DNA from: Arthrobacter sp. OAP107
GTDB lineage: Bacteria > Actinomycetota > Actinomycetes > Actinomycetales > Micrococcaceae
Direction: 5' to 3'
DNA: 64,000 nt
Assembly (NCBI RefSeq): GCF_040546765.1
Contig: NZ_JBEPOK010000001.1
Coordinates: 248,001-312,000 of the forward strand
Shown: positions 26,730 through 35,325 of the stretch, one piece after another
Position numbering within the stretch: position 1 is the first letter of the stretch
How the letters are laid out: each line of letters begins with the position of its first letter
Position numbers and translations under genes: made by a program
The notes under the pieces: model-generated
Told to the model about the DNA's origin: nothing
What the model saw: the letters and a program-made list of their open reading frames with translations, nothing else
The model's database searches: none

Positions 26730-27231
26730 ATGGATGCAGCTGGTGGATCTGAATCAGTCCCGGAACCTTCGAGCCGGGAAGTTGAAGCGGTGATGGGCGC
26801 CGCGGATACCTTGTTGCGGGTCGTGGCCCGCTCTGTTGCCGAGGTGGAGCACGTGGTGAACACCCCGCAGTTGCGGGTCCTGGTTCTCATCCACACCCGT
26901 GGCCCGCAGAACCCGGGCGGCGTCGCCGCGGAGCTCGGTGTTCACGCCTCCAATGCCACCCGCGTCTGCGACCGCCTGGTAGCGGCCGAGTTGCTGGAGC
27001 CGCCGGGAGGACCCTGCCGACCGCCGGTACGTCCGGCTGGAACTGTCCGCGAAAGGACAAACGCTCGTGAACTCGGTGCTGGAGCACCGGCGTCATGCCA
27101 TCGCGGACGTGATTTCCAGGATGCCGGCTGGCCGCCGGCCGGCCCTGGCCGCGGCACTGGAGGCCTTCGCGGCCGCCGCCGGCAACCGGGGCACCTCCGA
27201 CGGTCGCTTTACGTTGGGAGCCGGCACGTGA
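26730..27231 (+). pseudogene. MarR-family regulator 1, single-base frameshift
   Basis: The N-terminal half is very similar to the regulators at 32762 and 50178: SREVEAVMGAADTLLRVVAR, then the winged-helix region VNTPQLRVLVLI and GGVAAELGVHASNATRVCDR. After AAELLE the frame carries an extra C at 27000-27001. In the shifted frame the wing and C-terminal dimerisation helices continue as expected (REDPADRRYVRLELSAKGQT; VLEHRRHAIADVISRMPAG) to the TGA at 27231. Restored length would be 166 residues. MarR proteins usually repress neighbouring genes and their own gene until a small ligand binds. Truncated, it would lose the dimer interface. The divergent GMC operon is its likely target, through the site at 26694. 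Confidence 0.85.
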
Positions 27232-27267
27232 AGTGACCGGAACCTTAAGGCCGCAAACCATGTCTTC

Positions 27268-27297
27268 ATTGAACCCCAATGATTGCGCATACGCAAT
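27268..27297 (-). promoter_or_regulatory. Putative MarR operator (site 3) overlapping a minus-strand promoter
   Basis: ATTGCG-CATA-CGCAAT (27282-27297) is a perfect inverted repeat. Read on the minus strand it gives TTGCGT, 17 bp, TTCAAT, a fair -35/-10 pair that would transcribe leftward into the 3' end of marR1, antisense to it. The same arrangement follows the second marR gene. Confidence 0.55.
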
Positions 27298-27351
27298 AGT
27301 TGGCGGCCGGGTTCGAGTGGTTTTGCTCCCGGGCCGGACGGTGGCCAACCT

Positions 27352-28311
27352 TCAGAGCGGCCGGATACCCCATTCCCCCGTGTGGGATTCCCCGGGATGC
27401 AGGATGATCAGCCCTTCTCCGGAGTTGAAGGCATCCGGGCCGCATGTCATCGGCTCTACTCCGAGTCCGGTGCGCCGCCGGTCCGGCTGCGGGAGGGTGT
27501 CGCCGGTGAAGATCTCCAGGTAGGGGTAGGAGCCGTCCACCCACAGCTCTACTCCTCCGGCACGGTCGGGATGCAGCAGCCTTACCCGGGCGCGTCCGTC
27601 CACGTCGCGGATCAGGTCGGTGTAGGCAACGTCGATGTGCCGGTCCCCGAGCTGCTGCAGTTCCCGCAGGTCGTACCGGCTCCCGTCCACTCTTTCACGG
27701 CCGGTGGGGATCCCTTGCCAGTCCACCGGCATGTACGTCCCGGCCGGCACCTGCACGAGCCGGCCGTCGATGACGCCGGCCCCTGCTCCGGGGCTGAGGT
27801 AGGGGTGGGCTCCTGTTCCGTAGGGGCACGGGTCCGGACTGCGATTGGTGACTGTTGTCCGCACGGTCAGCCCGCCGTCGTCCAGCCTGTAGTCGAGCCG
27901 GCAATCCAGCACCCAGGGCCACCCCTGGCACGCGTGGAGCGTACAGGCGAGGGAGACCGCATCCGCCTCCTGTGCGACAATCTCCCAGTTGCGCCACCGG
28001 GTCAGTCCGTGGATGGCACCGCCTTTGTCCGGTTCGCTCAGGTCAAGCTGCAAGCGCTGCCCGTCCCAGGCGTAGCTGCCGCCCCGGATCCGGTTGGGCC
28101 AGGGGATGAGCGACTGGCCACGCGCGCCCGTGCACATTTCGTCCGGCCCGTACCCGTCCAATAGGGGGCGCCCGTCGAGCTGGTAGTCCCGGAGGGCTCC
28201 TCCGACTTCGGTCAGCAGGACCTTCTGCCGTCCGGAGGAGATTTCGTATTGCCGCCCTGAGGGCAGGCAGTGGTCCATCCCGGAGTCCGTGGGGGCTGGT
28301 CCGTCAGTCAT
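27352..28311 (-). CDS. Aldose 1-epimerase family protein
   Basis: The protein has 319 residues, a beta-sandwich galactose-mutarotase fold. Catalytic-type residues are visible in GAHPYLSPGAG (His) and LGVEPMTCGPDAF (Glu); SLIPWPNRIRGGSYAWDG and GGAIHGL are typical family stretches. It interconverts alpha and beta anomers of aldoses, mostly glucose or galactose. It starts 8 bp inside the end of the glucose 1-dehydrogenase gene upstream. Providing beta-glucose for that enzyme is a sensible shared role. No signal peptide is seen, so it is cytoplasmic. Confidence 0.93.
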   Translation of the reverse strand: MTDGPAPTDSGMDHCLPSGRQYEISSGRQKVLLTEVGGALRDYQLDGRPLLDGYGPDEMCTGARGQSLIPWPNRIRGGSYAWDGQRLQLDLSEPDKGGAIHGLTRWRNWEIVAQEADAVSLACTLHACQGWPWVLDCRLDYRLDDGGLTVRTTVTNRSPDPCPYGTGAHPYLSPGAGAGVIDGRLVQVPAGTYMPVDWQGIPTGRERVDGSRYDLRELQQLGDRHIDVAYTDLIRDVDGRARVRLLHPDRAGGVELWVDGSYPYLEIFTGDTLPQPDRRRTGLGVEPMTCGPDAFNSGEGLIILHPGESHTGEWGIRPL

Positions 28312-29377
28312 GGCCGGGGTCTTCCTGGGTGTTCCGGGTGAGGTCGAGGACGACTTTGACGTCCTCAGGCTGGCGTTTGAAGGCCTCTGCGAAGTCTGCG
28401 AGGGGGACTCTGCGGCTGATGAGCCGGCGGAGCCAGTCCCGGTCTGCCTTGGCCAGTGCTTGGGCGCCGGCGTCGTAGTGGCGGCGGTTTGCGTTGACGC
28501 TGCCGAAGACGACGCCGTTCATCAGCACCTCCTCGCGGTTGAGCGCGCCGACGTCCACCGGTGTCTGTTTCCCGGTGCCGGACACGCCTGTGAGGCAGGT
28601 GATGGCGTCCTGGGCCCGGCACCTGAGCGCGTCCAGGACCACGGGGGTGACGCCGGTGCATTCGATCAGGATGTTGGGCCTAAGCCCGGACTCCGGAAGG
28701 GATTCGCTGTGGTAGGTGGCACCCAGGTCGCGGACGATGTCGGGCTTGGGGCCGTCGGTGACGATGTCGAAGACGTGGACGTCCAGGCCCTGCTGGACTC
28801 CCAGCAGTGCGGCGAGCAGGCCGACCGGACCTGCCCCGGTCACGACTGCGACGTGCGGGTCGAAAAATGCCCGCTGCCCGATCCGGTTGATCTGCTCCCA
28901 GGCCTTGGCCACGATGGTGGTGGGCTCCAGCAGGACCCCGACGTCCTCCAGCCCCGGATCCAGCTTCACCATCGCCTGCGGATCCGCCCGCCACTGTTCC
29001 CGGGCGAACCCGTCCAGGCCCTTGATCCCGTGCTCGGTGTATTTTCCGTTGAGGCACATGTCCCATTCCCCGGCGACACATGCCTTGCACGGTTCAGGGT
29101 CGGGCCGGCGGACGATACCCACCACCAGGTCACCTTTGGCCAACCCGGAATCCGCGGGAGCACCGACTACCCGGCCGAGGTTCTCATGACCCAGCACCAG
29201 GTAGTCCTGGCCGGATGGGGCTTCCCCATACTCGGCCGCGATGATTTCGCTGTCGGTCCCGCACAGGCCCACGGCCAGTGCCTCCACCAGCACCTGGCGC
29301 CCGTCAGGTGCCGGGTCAGGAACATCGCGCAGGTGGAGCGAGTCTTTTTCTCCCGGTGTAACCGCCAGTGCACGCAT
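28304..29377 (-). CDS. Zinc-type glucose 1-dehydrogenase (MDR family)
   Basis: The protein has 357 residues from MRALAVTPGEK; GGGAGG lies 4-5 nt upstream of this ATG, and a second ATG directly before it is less well spaced. Catalytic zinc ligands are in VGLCGTDSEII and YLVLGHENLG. A Cys-poor structural lobe (CKACVAGEWDMC) and the cofactor fold VTGAGPVGLLAALLG follow. EYGEAPSG before LVLGHE is characteristic of glucose dehydrogenases of the archaeal/actinobacterial type, which oxidise D-glucose (and often galactose) to the lactone with NAD(P)+. The lactone would yield gluconate, the substrate of the kinase at 11361. A TTGCG-N4-CGCAA site lies 66-79 bp upstream. Confidence 0.9.
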   Translation of the reverse strand: MRALAVTPGEKDSLHLRDVPDPAPDGRQVLVEALAVGLCGTDSEIIAAEYGEAPSGQDYLVLGHENLGRVVGAPADSGLAKGDLVVGIVRRPDPEPCKACVAGEWDMCLNGKYTEHGIKGLDGFAREQWRADPQAMVKLDPGLEDVGVLLEPTTIVAKAWEQINRIGQRAFFDPHVAVVTGAGPVGLLAALLGVQQGLDVHVFDIVTDGPKPDIVRDLGATYHSESLPESGLRPNILIECTGVTPVVLDALRCRAQDAITCLTGVSGTGKQTPVDVGALNREEVLMNGVVFGSVNANRRHYDAGAQALAKADRDWLRRLISRRVPLADFAEAFKRQPEDVKVVLDLTRNTQEDPGHD

Positions 29378-29442
29378 CATGCCTCCCTTTAGTCGCAATT
29401 ACCTCTTAATGCCAATTACCTCTGGTCAGTGTCCCGCCTTAT

Positions 29443-29456
29443 TTGCGTAGGCGCAA
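29443..29456. promoter_or_regulatory. Putative MarR operator (site 4)
   Basis: TTGCG-TAGG-CGCAA lies 66-79 bp upstream of the glucose dehydrogenase start. A lone half-site CGCAATT occurs at 29394-29400. On the minus strand TTGCGC would serve as a -35 element, though the -10 is poor. Confidence 0.55.
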
Positions 29457-29557
29457 CGGTGTTTTGCGGCACGGGCGATTATTCGCCATACCAGTCCTGC
29501 GGGGACTCCCTACATCAAGGGCCATCGCTTTCGCCTGTCACTGCAGGTTCTCGTCGT

Positions 29558-29966
29558 CTACTTGACCGGCTGTCCGTCCTGGGCGGGCTGATCTTCGGAT
29601 TGCGCCTCGATGCGTTTGCGCTGCCGCTCGAGTTCCTCCTCGCCCTTATCTTCAGCGTCGTAGAGTTTGGCGTTGGTCACCCGGAGTTCGCGCATCACGC
29701 GTCGAGTTTGAGGTGCAACGTTGCCGAGTCCCGGTTCTGGGTGTTCTGGATGATGGACACCATCAGGAACGTCACAATCGTCGTGCCCGTGTTGATCACC
29801 AGCTGCCACGTATTCGAGAAACCCAGAAGCGGCCCGTGCAGGCCCACACGACGAGAACCACCACTGCCGCGACGAAGACCCAGGGGTGACCCAATACCTT
29901 TGCGGTCCAGGAAGTAAATCTCGTGAAGAAGTCGACCCTGTCGCCGTTGCTCTTCTCCGTAATCAT
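29558..29966 (-). pseudogene. Low-affinity iron permease-family membrane protein, two frameshifts
   Basis: Joined across two single-base deletions, the frames give a 136-residue protein: VDFFTRFTSWTAKVLGHPWV and a first membrane helix (VFVAAVVVLVVWACTG). After a break near 29833 comes GPLLGFSNTWQLVINTGTTI and FLMVSIIQNTQNRDSATLHL. After a break near 29690 comes VMRELRVTNAKLYDAEDKGE to the TAG. The GFSNTWQLVINT and QNTQNRD motifs belong to the low-affinity iron permease (PF04120) family, which in bacteria is a short two- to three-helix membrane protein of uncertain transport role. The first break falls between the helices, so the unrepaired product would be truncated. Confidence 0.8.
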
Positions 29967-30149
29967 GCCTACTCCCTGTGGTGTAACTCCGCATGCTTAT
30001 GGGGCGCTGGTGGTGACCCGGAGGCTACTGAGATGCCGGTCTCCCGGCTGATGGCGTAGTCACCAGCGAGGATCAGCTCCCGAAGGCGAGGAAATAGCCC
30101 GTTCCCGCCGCTGCGCCTCCTGAGGCGATGATCCACTCGCCAACAGGTC

Positions 30150-30179
30150 ATTGCGACATCGCAATTATTGCATTATGTT
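30150..30179 (+). promoter_or_regulatory. Putative MarR operator (site 5) overlapping a promoter
   Basis: ATTGCG-ACAT-CGCAAT (30150-30165) is a perfect inverted repeat. TTGCGA at 30151, a 17-bp spacer and TATGTT at 30174 form a good promoter-like pair, with the operator spanning the -35. It would drive the two small genes at 30328 and 30539. Confidence 0.6.
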
Positions 30180-30327
30180 AGGAGGAGTTGACGGAAAACT
30201 TTCATTTGCAGATCCTCCCCGGCATCGCAGATCCCGGCCGTACGGGATCCTGGTTGCCGCCGGGGCCATCAGGATGGCCCCGGCCTGTTGTAACCCGCCG
30301 AGGGCAGAACAAACTAGGGAAAAGATC

Positions 30328-30555
30328 ATGACAAGACCAGCAGCCGTATCGCCGTCCTACGTATTGGACGACGTTGCCTACCGTGTCCACTGCGGCGGCT
30401 CATCTAAAGAGCATGTGTTCCATGGGCTCCGGCCTGCCATGCGCTACGCCCGGAAACACAACATCAAACACCATCACGGTGCGACGCCTGAATACCACGA
30501 AGTGAACGAACCATTGGATGGGGGAAGGGCGAAGAGCGATGAAAAAAATCTCTAG
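30328..30555 (+). CDS. Small uncharacterised protein
   Basis: This 75-residue, His-rich basic protein contains SYVLDDVAYRVHCGGSSKEH followed by RPAMRYARKHNIKHHHG. It has no signal peptide or membrane helix. I do not recognise a family. A GGGA-containing ribosome-binding site precedes the ATG. It overlaps the following gene by 17 bp and lies downstream of the operator/promoter at 30150, so both are probably one transcript under MarR-type control. Confidence 0.6.
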   Translation: MTRPAAVSPSYVLDDVAYRVHCGGSSKEHVFHGLRPAMRYARKHNIKHHHGATPEYHEVNEPLDGGRAKSDEKNL

Positions 30556-31018
30556 CCTCGAAGAGCGCTCCAACGCCGGCGGCACCACCCGGCCTGCTCC
30601 CCATGCAGGGCAGCCCAGCGTAGCCATACCCCCAGGTTTGCCCCTGGGGTGTGCCATGTGCCGTTCTGACCAGCACCTTGTGCTGCATTCCATCGACCCC
30701 TTGCCCGCGGGCAGGGGGGAACCACTGGTGCATGTCGTCTACGCCTGCACCGCGTGTGGTTCCCTCCACGCCCACGCTGCCTCGTTCCGGGACGTCTCGG
30801 CACTGCTGAATGAAGCGGACATCGTGCCAGGCATGTTGAAGTTCGGCAATTTCTACTTGCACTGTGGGAAACCGATGGCGATGACCGGTAGAGTTCGCCG
30901 GACTGTGGCGGCACCCGTGTCTTCGTCCGGCACCGGGGAGACATGCTTGCCCGACGTCCTCCTCACCACAAAAATGCTCCGCTGCACCTGCGGATTCAGC
31001 ATCGAACTCCCCGATTAA
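30539..31018 (+). CDS. Cysteine-rich protein, probable zinc-ribbon type
   Basis: The protein has 159 residues from MKKISSLEER. Cysteine pairs occur at GCAMCRSD (CxxC), YACTACGS (CxxC), YLHCGKP and LRCTCGFS, a spacing that suggests one or two zinc-ribbon-like metal sites. I cannot assign a named family. It overlaps the small His-rich gene upstream, so translation may be coupled. The position behind a strong operator-promoter and next to redox genes makes metal or redox sensing possible, but that is speculation. Confidence 0.65.
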   Translation: MKKISSLEERSNAGGTTRPAPHAGQPSVAIPPGLPLGCAMCRSDQHLVLHSIDPLPAGRGEPLVHVVYACTACGSLHAHAASFRDVSALLNEADIVPGMLKFGNFYLHCGKPMAMTGRVRRTVAAPVSSSGTGETCLPDVLLTTKMLRCTCGFSIELPD

Positions 31019-31488
31019 AGACCGCCGGAGCCAGTGAGCCCATTCCTCCTGCCGGGAGGGGACAGCAGGGCGGTCACCGTACGGAATTGACTGTGCGCAT
31101 GGACATGAAAGCCGGACATTTTTCTGGATGCCGACGCCGAAGCACTCGATTACAGTAGCTGCTCACGTCCATCAGTAACGGGCAATGCGTCCACCCGAAA
31201 CAATGCGCGAATCGGAGATGACGGGCCAGAAGCTCGCCAGCGTGGCTGCGGTTCCGGGCGGTGCGCGTCGCGGGAAATTCGGGCGGAACCCTCCACGTTG
31301 ATGCCTGGATATTGAACACGTCCCGCACCCTTGGTTTCCGGCCCCGGTCAGCGCCCCGGTGACGGCCGATAACGGCGCCGTCCCAGGGAAACCAGGAGGG
31401 TCTTCAGTTTCAAAGCCGGCTTCAGTTAATGGGTCTCGATCCACCTCAGCGGGGCGACGCCAGGGCCGGGAATGTGCAGGTCTTGTGC
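31019..31488. other. Intergenic stretch, no gene seen
   Basis: This 470-bp gap lies between the convergent zinc-ribbon-like gene and the protease gene. The reading frames here show no domain, coding-like composition or ribosome-binding site. I find no tRNA or clear terminator. Confidence 0.5.
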
Positions 31489-32584
31489 TCAGCTTTCCGC
31501 GGCCGGCCTCTCGGACAGCGTGATCTTGGCCTCCCGGGTATCGTTCCCTCTGCGGTATTCGACGTTCACGGCCTGTCCTGGTGCCTTGTTCCGGAGCGCG
31601 GCCAACAGGTCTTCAGGTGCGTTAAGTTTTTGCCCTTCCAGGGACAGCAGGACGTCTCCGGGGCGCAGTCCGGCCTTGTCGGCGGGACCGTTGCTGACGA
31701 TGGACAGGACCAGGACGCCGGCGGTGTCCGGCAGGTGAAGCTGCTCTGCGATTTGTGGGGTGATATCGGTGGGAGCGAGGCCAATGAATGCGTGCTCGGC
31801 TTTGCCGTTTTTCTGCAATTGTTCCGCGACCTGGACAGCCGTTGCTGCGGGAATGGCAAAGCCGAGCGCGACGGCTCCGGACTGGGGTGGAATGTAGGCC
31901 TCACTGATTCCTACGACTTCGCCGCGGGAGTTCACGACCGCGCCGCCGGAGTTGCCTGGGCTGATAGCCGCGTCGGTCTGAATTAGGTCCACCAGTGACT
32001 GACTGCTTGCGGCCGATCCGGGGATTTGGCGGTGCAGGCCGGAAATGATCCCGGAAGTGGCGGTGTTTTCGAAACCGAGCGGGGATCCGATCACGATCGC
32101 GAGTTCGCCAATGCGCGGCAGTTGCTGCTGGAATGTGGCGGGGGGCAGGTCCTGGCGTTGGGCTTCCACCAGTGCCAGGTCGGCGATAGCGTCGGTGGCC
32201 CGCACCTTGCCCGGGATGCGCTGTCCGTCGGCGAAGGCCACCTCGACGTTGGTGTTGCCGCGCACGACGTGCTCGTTGGTCAGGATCAGCCCGTCCTTGG
32301 CGTACACGACACCGCTCCCCAGCCCGTCCTTCGTGAACACGGTGACCACGGACGGTTGTACGTTCTGGATGATCGTGGGAATGTCCGGGGCGGACTGCGG
32401 CGGCTGTCCGCCGGGTGTTTGTGTTCCCTGGCTGACCTGCCCGGTGGAGGAGCCGGTTCCAGACGAAGTGACCGCAGGTGCCTGGGTGCCTGTGCACCCC
32501 GGTGGCGGTAACAACGACAACGGCAGTCACGACCGCGGCCCGCATATAACCACGACGCGGACGTGTCACTGGTTCAGGTCCCAT
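31489..32584 (-). pseudogene. HtrA/DegP-like serine protease with PDZ domain, frameshift near its N-terminus
   Basis: The start MGPEPVTRPRRGYMRAAVVT with a hydrophobic stretch (VVVVTATG) is a short cytoplasmic tail plus membrane anchor or signal. One extra G near 32505 shifts the frame. The other frame continues with CTGTQAPAVTSSGTGSS and the protease domain. The catalytic triad is clear: His in LTNEHVV, Asp in DAIADLALVE, Ser in SPGNSGGAVVN. A PDZ domain follows (GVLVLSIVSNGPADKAGLRP). Such proteins are extracytoplasmic proteases or chaperones for damaged proteins. Restored length is 364 residues. If the indel is real, the protease domain would be made only from an internal start and without its membrane signal. 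The cysteine after the hydrophobic stretch may hint at a lipoprotein. Confidence 0.87.
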
Positions 32585-32726
32585 ATAAATTCCTATCGCA
32601 GTAAATGTTTGCGGGTCCTACGGCCGGAGTCCCGGCCGCCAGCGCCATGATGGTCACTGCTTGGGTGGTGCTTGGGTGGACTCGGCGCGGGCCCTTTCGT
32701 CGCAAAAGCCGCGAAGCCCGCAATCT

Positions 32727-32740
32727 TTGCAGTGCCGGAA
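32727..32740. promoter_or_regulatory. Degenerate MarR operator candidate (site 6)
   Basis: TTGCA-GTGC-CGGAA has one mismatch in each half of TTGCG-N4-CGCAA. It is kept because it aligns with site 2 at the same distance upstream of the paralogous marR gene. Confidence 0.3.
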
Positions 32741-32761
32741 GTATCAGAGGAAACTGATTCC

Positions 32762-33259
32762 ATGGATGTATCTGTCTCCGGCGGGCTGTCCCGTCCCTCC
32801 AGCCGGGAAGTGGAAGCCGTGATGGCCGCCGCCGACGTCCTGTTACGGGTGGTGGCCCACTCCGTTGCAGAGGTGGAGGACATCGTAAATACGCCACAGC
32901 TGCGGGTCCTGGTCCTCATCCATTCCCGCGGCCCACAAAACCTGGGGGGCGTTGCCGCGGAACTTGGCGTCCACGCCTCCAACGCCACGCGCATCTGCGA
33001 CCGCCTCGTCACCGCGGACCTGCTGGAACGCCGCGAGGACCCGGCCGACCGCCGATACATCAGGCTGGAACTGACGGGAAAGGGAAAGGAGCTGGTCAAC
33101 TCCGTACTGGAGCACCGGCGGCAAGCCATTGCCGAGGTGATCTCCAGAATGCCGGCGGGCCGCCGCCCCGCCCTCGCTGCCGCACTGGAGGCCTTCGCGG
33201 CCGCCGCCGGCGGCCGGGGCACCTCTGACGGTCGCTTTACGCTGGCAACCGGAAACTGA
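32762..33259 (+). CDS. MarR-family regulator 2
   Basis: The intact protein has 165 residues from MDVSVSGGL, with GAGGAAA ahead of the ATG. It is a close paralogue of the broken regulator at 26730. The helix-turn-helix core is GGVAAELGVHASNATRICDR, the wing carries REDPADRRYIRLELTGKGKE, and the C-terminal helices LEHRRQAIAEVISRMPAGRR end in an Ala-rich tail. It contains no cysteine suggesting redox sensing beyond the one in RICDR, which sits in the recognition helix. As the only complete member of the two neighbouring paralogues, it is the best candidate to bind the TTGCG-N4-CGCAA sites around 12-49 kb. It is divergent from the HtrA-like gene. Confidence 0.92.
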   Translation: MDVSVSGGLSRPSSREVEAVMAAADVLLRVVAHSVAEVEDIVNTPQLRVLVLIHSRGPQNLGGVAAELGVHASNATRICDRLVTADLLERREDPADRRYIRLELTGKGKELVNSVLEHRRQAIAEVISRMPAGRRPALAAALEAFAAAAGGRGTSDGRFTLATGN

Positions 33260-33294
33260 CCCACCCGGCACCCCTTGCGGCAACCCATGTCATC

Positions 33295-33324
33295 ATTGAA
33301 CAGCAGTAATTGCGTGTGCGCAAC
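33295..33324 (-). promoter_or_regulatory. Putative MarR operator (site 7) overlapping a minus-strand promoter
   Basis: ATTGCG-TGTG-CGCAAC lies 50 bp after the marR2 stop. On the minus strand TTGCGC, 17 bp, TTCAAT repeats the layout seen after marR1. The flanking sequence (CATGTC, TCATTGAA) is also shared, so gene and downstream site were duplicated together. Confidence 0.55.
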
Positions 33325-33370
33325 AGTAAGTCGACGCGGATTTCTGCTTTAAGGATGCAGCCCAGCAGGG

Positions 33371-34113
33371 TCAGCCTTTTTCCTCCCCGGGGCTGCGTTC
33401 GCCCCGGGTGATGTCCACCGCAATCACGGCCGCGAGCAAAACCGTGGATACGGAGACGGATCCCACGGTGTCAGTGAACCAGTGGTAGCCCAGGTAGATG
33501 CGGCTGGTCGCCTCAAGCAGCATACCTGCGGCGGCAGCACCGAAGGCAGCAATTGTGCGACCGGCACGGGAGGAACGCGAAAAAACCAGGTAGGCGCCGA
33601 TAAGAAAAAGTTGGACGCCCCCACCACGTGCCCGGAAGGAAACGACGAGGTTGGATCGGCGCCGAGCATCATCAATTCCGATGGCGGCCGGGAACGACGG
33701 ACCAGGTGGGCGGTCACCTCCGTGATGACGACGCCGGTGACCATGGCCCCGGCCAGCAGCAGGGGACGCCAAAAACGACGCGTCAACAGTACCCAGCCTG
33801 TGGTCGCGAACAGTGTGACCACAGGCAGCACGACCGGGCCGAACACTCTGGCGAATCGCGTCAGGACAGCGGTGGCAAGGTCCGTCCTGTGACTGACGAA
33901 CCATTCCCTCATGGGCTCGTCAAGGGCTGTAATTCCGTCGTGTTGAAGCACTTCCCCGAGAGTCAGGACAAAAGATGCGGCCCCGGCCAGTGCCAGCCCA
34001 AGCGACACAGCATAAAGGACCAGGTTTCCGCTGGCCGTGAGCCTGTTTCCGTCACCCAGCCGGAAATGTCTCTGCCGGCTCTGCCCTGAAGTCCTGCCAC
34101 CGCCGCTGCTCAT
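33371..34113 (-). pseudogene. PAP2-family membrane phosphatase, one frameshift
   Basis: The frame from MSSGGGRTSG gives helices such as LVLYAVSLGLALAGAASFVL and the PAP2 motif 1 region HLVRRSRPPSEL. Motif 2 follows as SSFPSGHVVGAS. Near 33610, in a run of T/A, the frame breaks. The other frame continues with FLIGAYLVFSRSSRAGRTIA, motif 3 SRIYLGYHWFTDTVG, and a last helix to the stop at 33371. Type-2 phosphatidic acid phosphatases remove phosphate from membrane lipids or undecaprenyl pyrophosphate. All catalytic motifs are present, but in two frames, so the product is probably inactive if the one-base deletion is real. Restored length is 247 residues. Confidence 0.85.
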
Positions 34114-34400
34114 GACCCGAGTCTTAGTGACCAGCCGTGGCGGTGACAAGGGAACCTGACGGTTAATGTGCTGCTGGAGATGGCGCCCTGCTGCCGGACA
34201 GCAGGCCGCCGCTCTTACCGGCGCAGGTTGGGCTCCGCTTGGTCGGTGCCGTAATGCCGGGCAATTAGGAGCAGATCAAAAGGAGCAGGTGTATCCTTCC
34301 GAAAACGGTCTTCGAACGCTGCCCTCAGCGGGACGCCGCCTGTACGTCCCGGGCTATCAGCGGGTATGCCGGGGTAACCCCTCAAGCACAGGGAGAGACG

Positions 34401-34517
34401 TTGAAAAAAGCAGTGAGAAACAATGGGCTTAGTCGTTTCTTCGGACTGATTTTCATCGTGGCCGTCGTCGCTCAGGGACTGACCGAAGTCATGCCGCGGG
34501 CATTGCACCCCCCGTGA
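34401..34517 (+). pseudogene. DUF6766-type membrane protein, N-terminal relic
   Basis: A TTG start after GGGAGAG gives 38 residues: KKAVRNNGLSRFFGLIFIVA and the end of the first helix, then a stop. The NNGLSxFFxLIF pattern followed by VVAQGLTE is the usual start of the actinobacterial DUF6766 proteins, which are about 200 residues long. The rest of the gene is absent, so this is a truncated remnant. In the 285 bp upstream, a minus-strand frame ends naturally (FDLLLIARHYGTDQAEPNLR, stop near 34215) and may be another unidentified gene tail. Confidence 0.5.
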
Positions 34518-34903
34518 TAGTGCCATGCATGCCAGACGAGAATGGGCCGCCGCTGTGGAGCCGTTCTCGCAGAATTCGGCGGCCTGCGCTTGTTGCCCCG
34601 ACTCTTGCCAGGCGAACCGCAAGCTGGACCAACTCGACCGAGCGTTCCCGGTGGAGCGTCTATTTCAGCCCTTTTGCGGGCCACGCGCCGCCCTTGTGAG
34701 GCGGTTGGCCAGGGCGGGCGGCGCACGGGGAGTCGCCGTGGAAGGCCTCGCCACAGCAAGCACCGAAGGTCCGGATTTGACCGAGGATGAATTCCCTCGG
34801 CCTGCACCGGCGGGCCGCAGAGAACGCAGCCACGCGTCTGAAGTCAGGGCCGTCCTCCAGCTTTTGAGTGCGGGGGTTACCGGGGCCGATCAAATGACAG
34901 GGG
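34518..34903. other. Stretch without a recognisable gene
   Basis: Several overlapping frames are open because of high GC, but none has a domain, a good ribosome-binding site or natural composition. It probably contains debris behind the DUF6766 truncation. Confidence 0.4.
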
Positions 34904-35152
34904 TCAGTGGTGTGCCAGCCTGCCGGTGTTCCCCGGGCTGCGGAACTTTTCGATCAGGCGTCCGGTGAGCGCCTTCGCGCTTCTGAACAGACCTAAAGCG
35001 GCGAGTCTGAGGATCAGAATCACCAGCTGGATGGCCCCGTCTACGAGGAGGAGCAGGACCAGGCTGATGATGGCGGGCAACAACATGAGGAAAACGATGC
35101 CCATCGTCGCTAAATATGCGAGGACGTAGACCATGATGGTGGACGGGTCCAC
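34904..35152 (-). CDS. Small two-helix membrane protein
   Basis: The protein has 82 residues with a GTG start about 6 nt after GGGATAA. Most of it is hydrophobic: IMVYVLAYLATMGIVFLMLL and IISLVLLLLVDGAIQLVILI, with acidic Asp inside the second segment. A basic cytoplasmic end follows (RSAKALTGRLIEKFRSPGN). No family is recognised. Composition and the clean helix pattern suggest a genuine gene. Confidence 0.55.
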   Translation of the reverse strand: MDPSTIMVYVLAYLATMGIVFLMLLPAIISLVLLLLVDGAIQLVILILRLAALGLFRSAKALTGRLIEKFRSPGNTGRLAHH

Positions 35153-35325
35153 TGGTTATCCCTTTGAACGGCCGGATCTGCTCCGGGTACTGCTGCACCC
35201 TGGGCTGCTAAGGGGTGCGTGGCCCGGCGCCTTTGCCGGGCCTCAGTTTTAGGCGCGCGGCCATGCATCCTCTTTGAACCCAGTGCTGCCGGCATGGACA
35301 CGTGGCATGGACACGTGGAGAGCCG

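Noticed and set aside
34215..34622. Minus-strand frame of 135 residues ending FDLLLIARHYGTDQ
   Set aside because: Only the last 45 residues look coding-like and they cross the DUF6766 relic. Mentioned as a possible gene tail, but not called.
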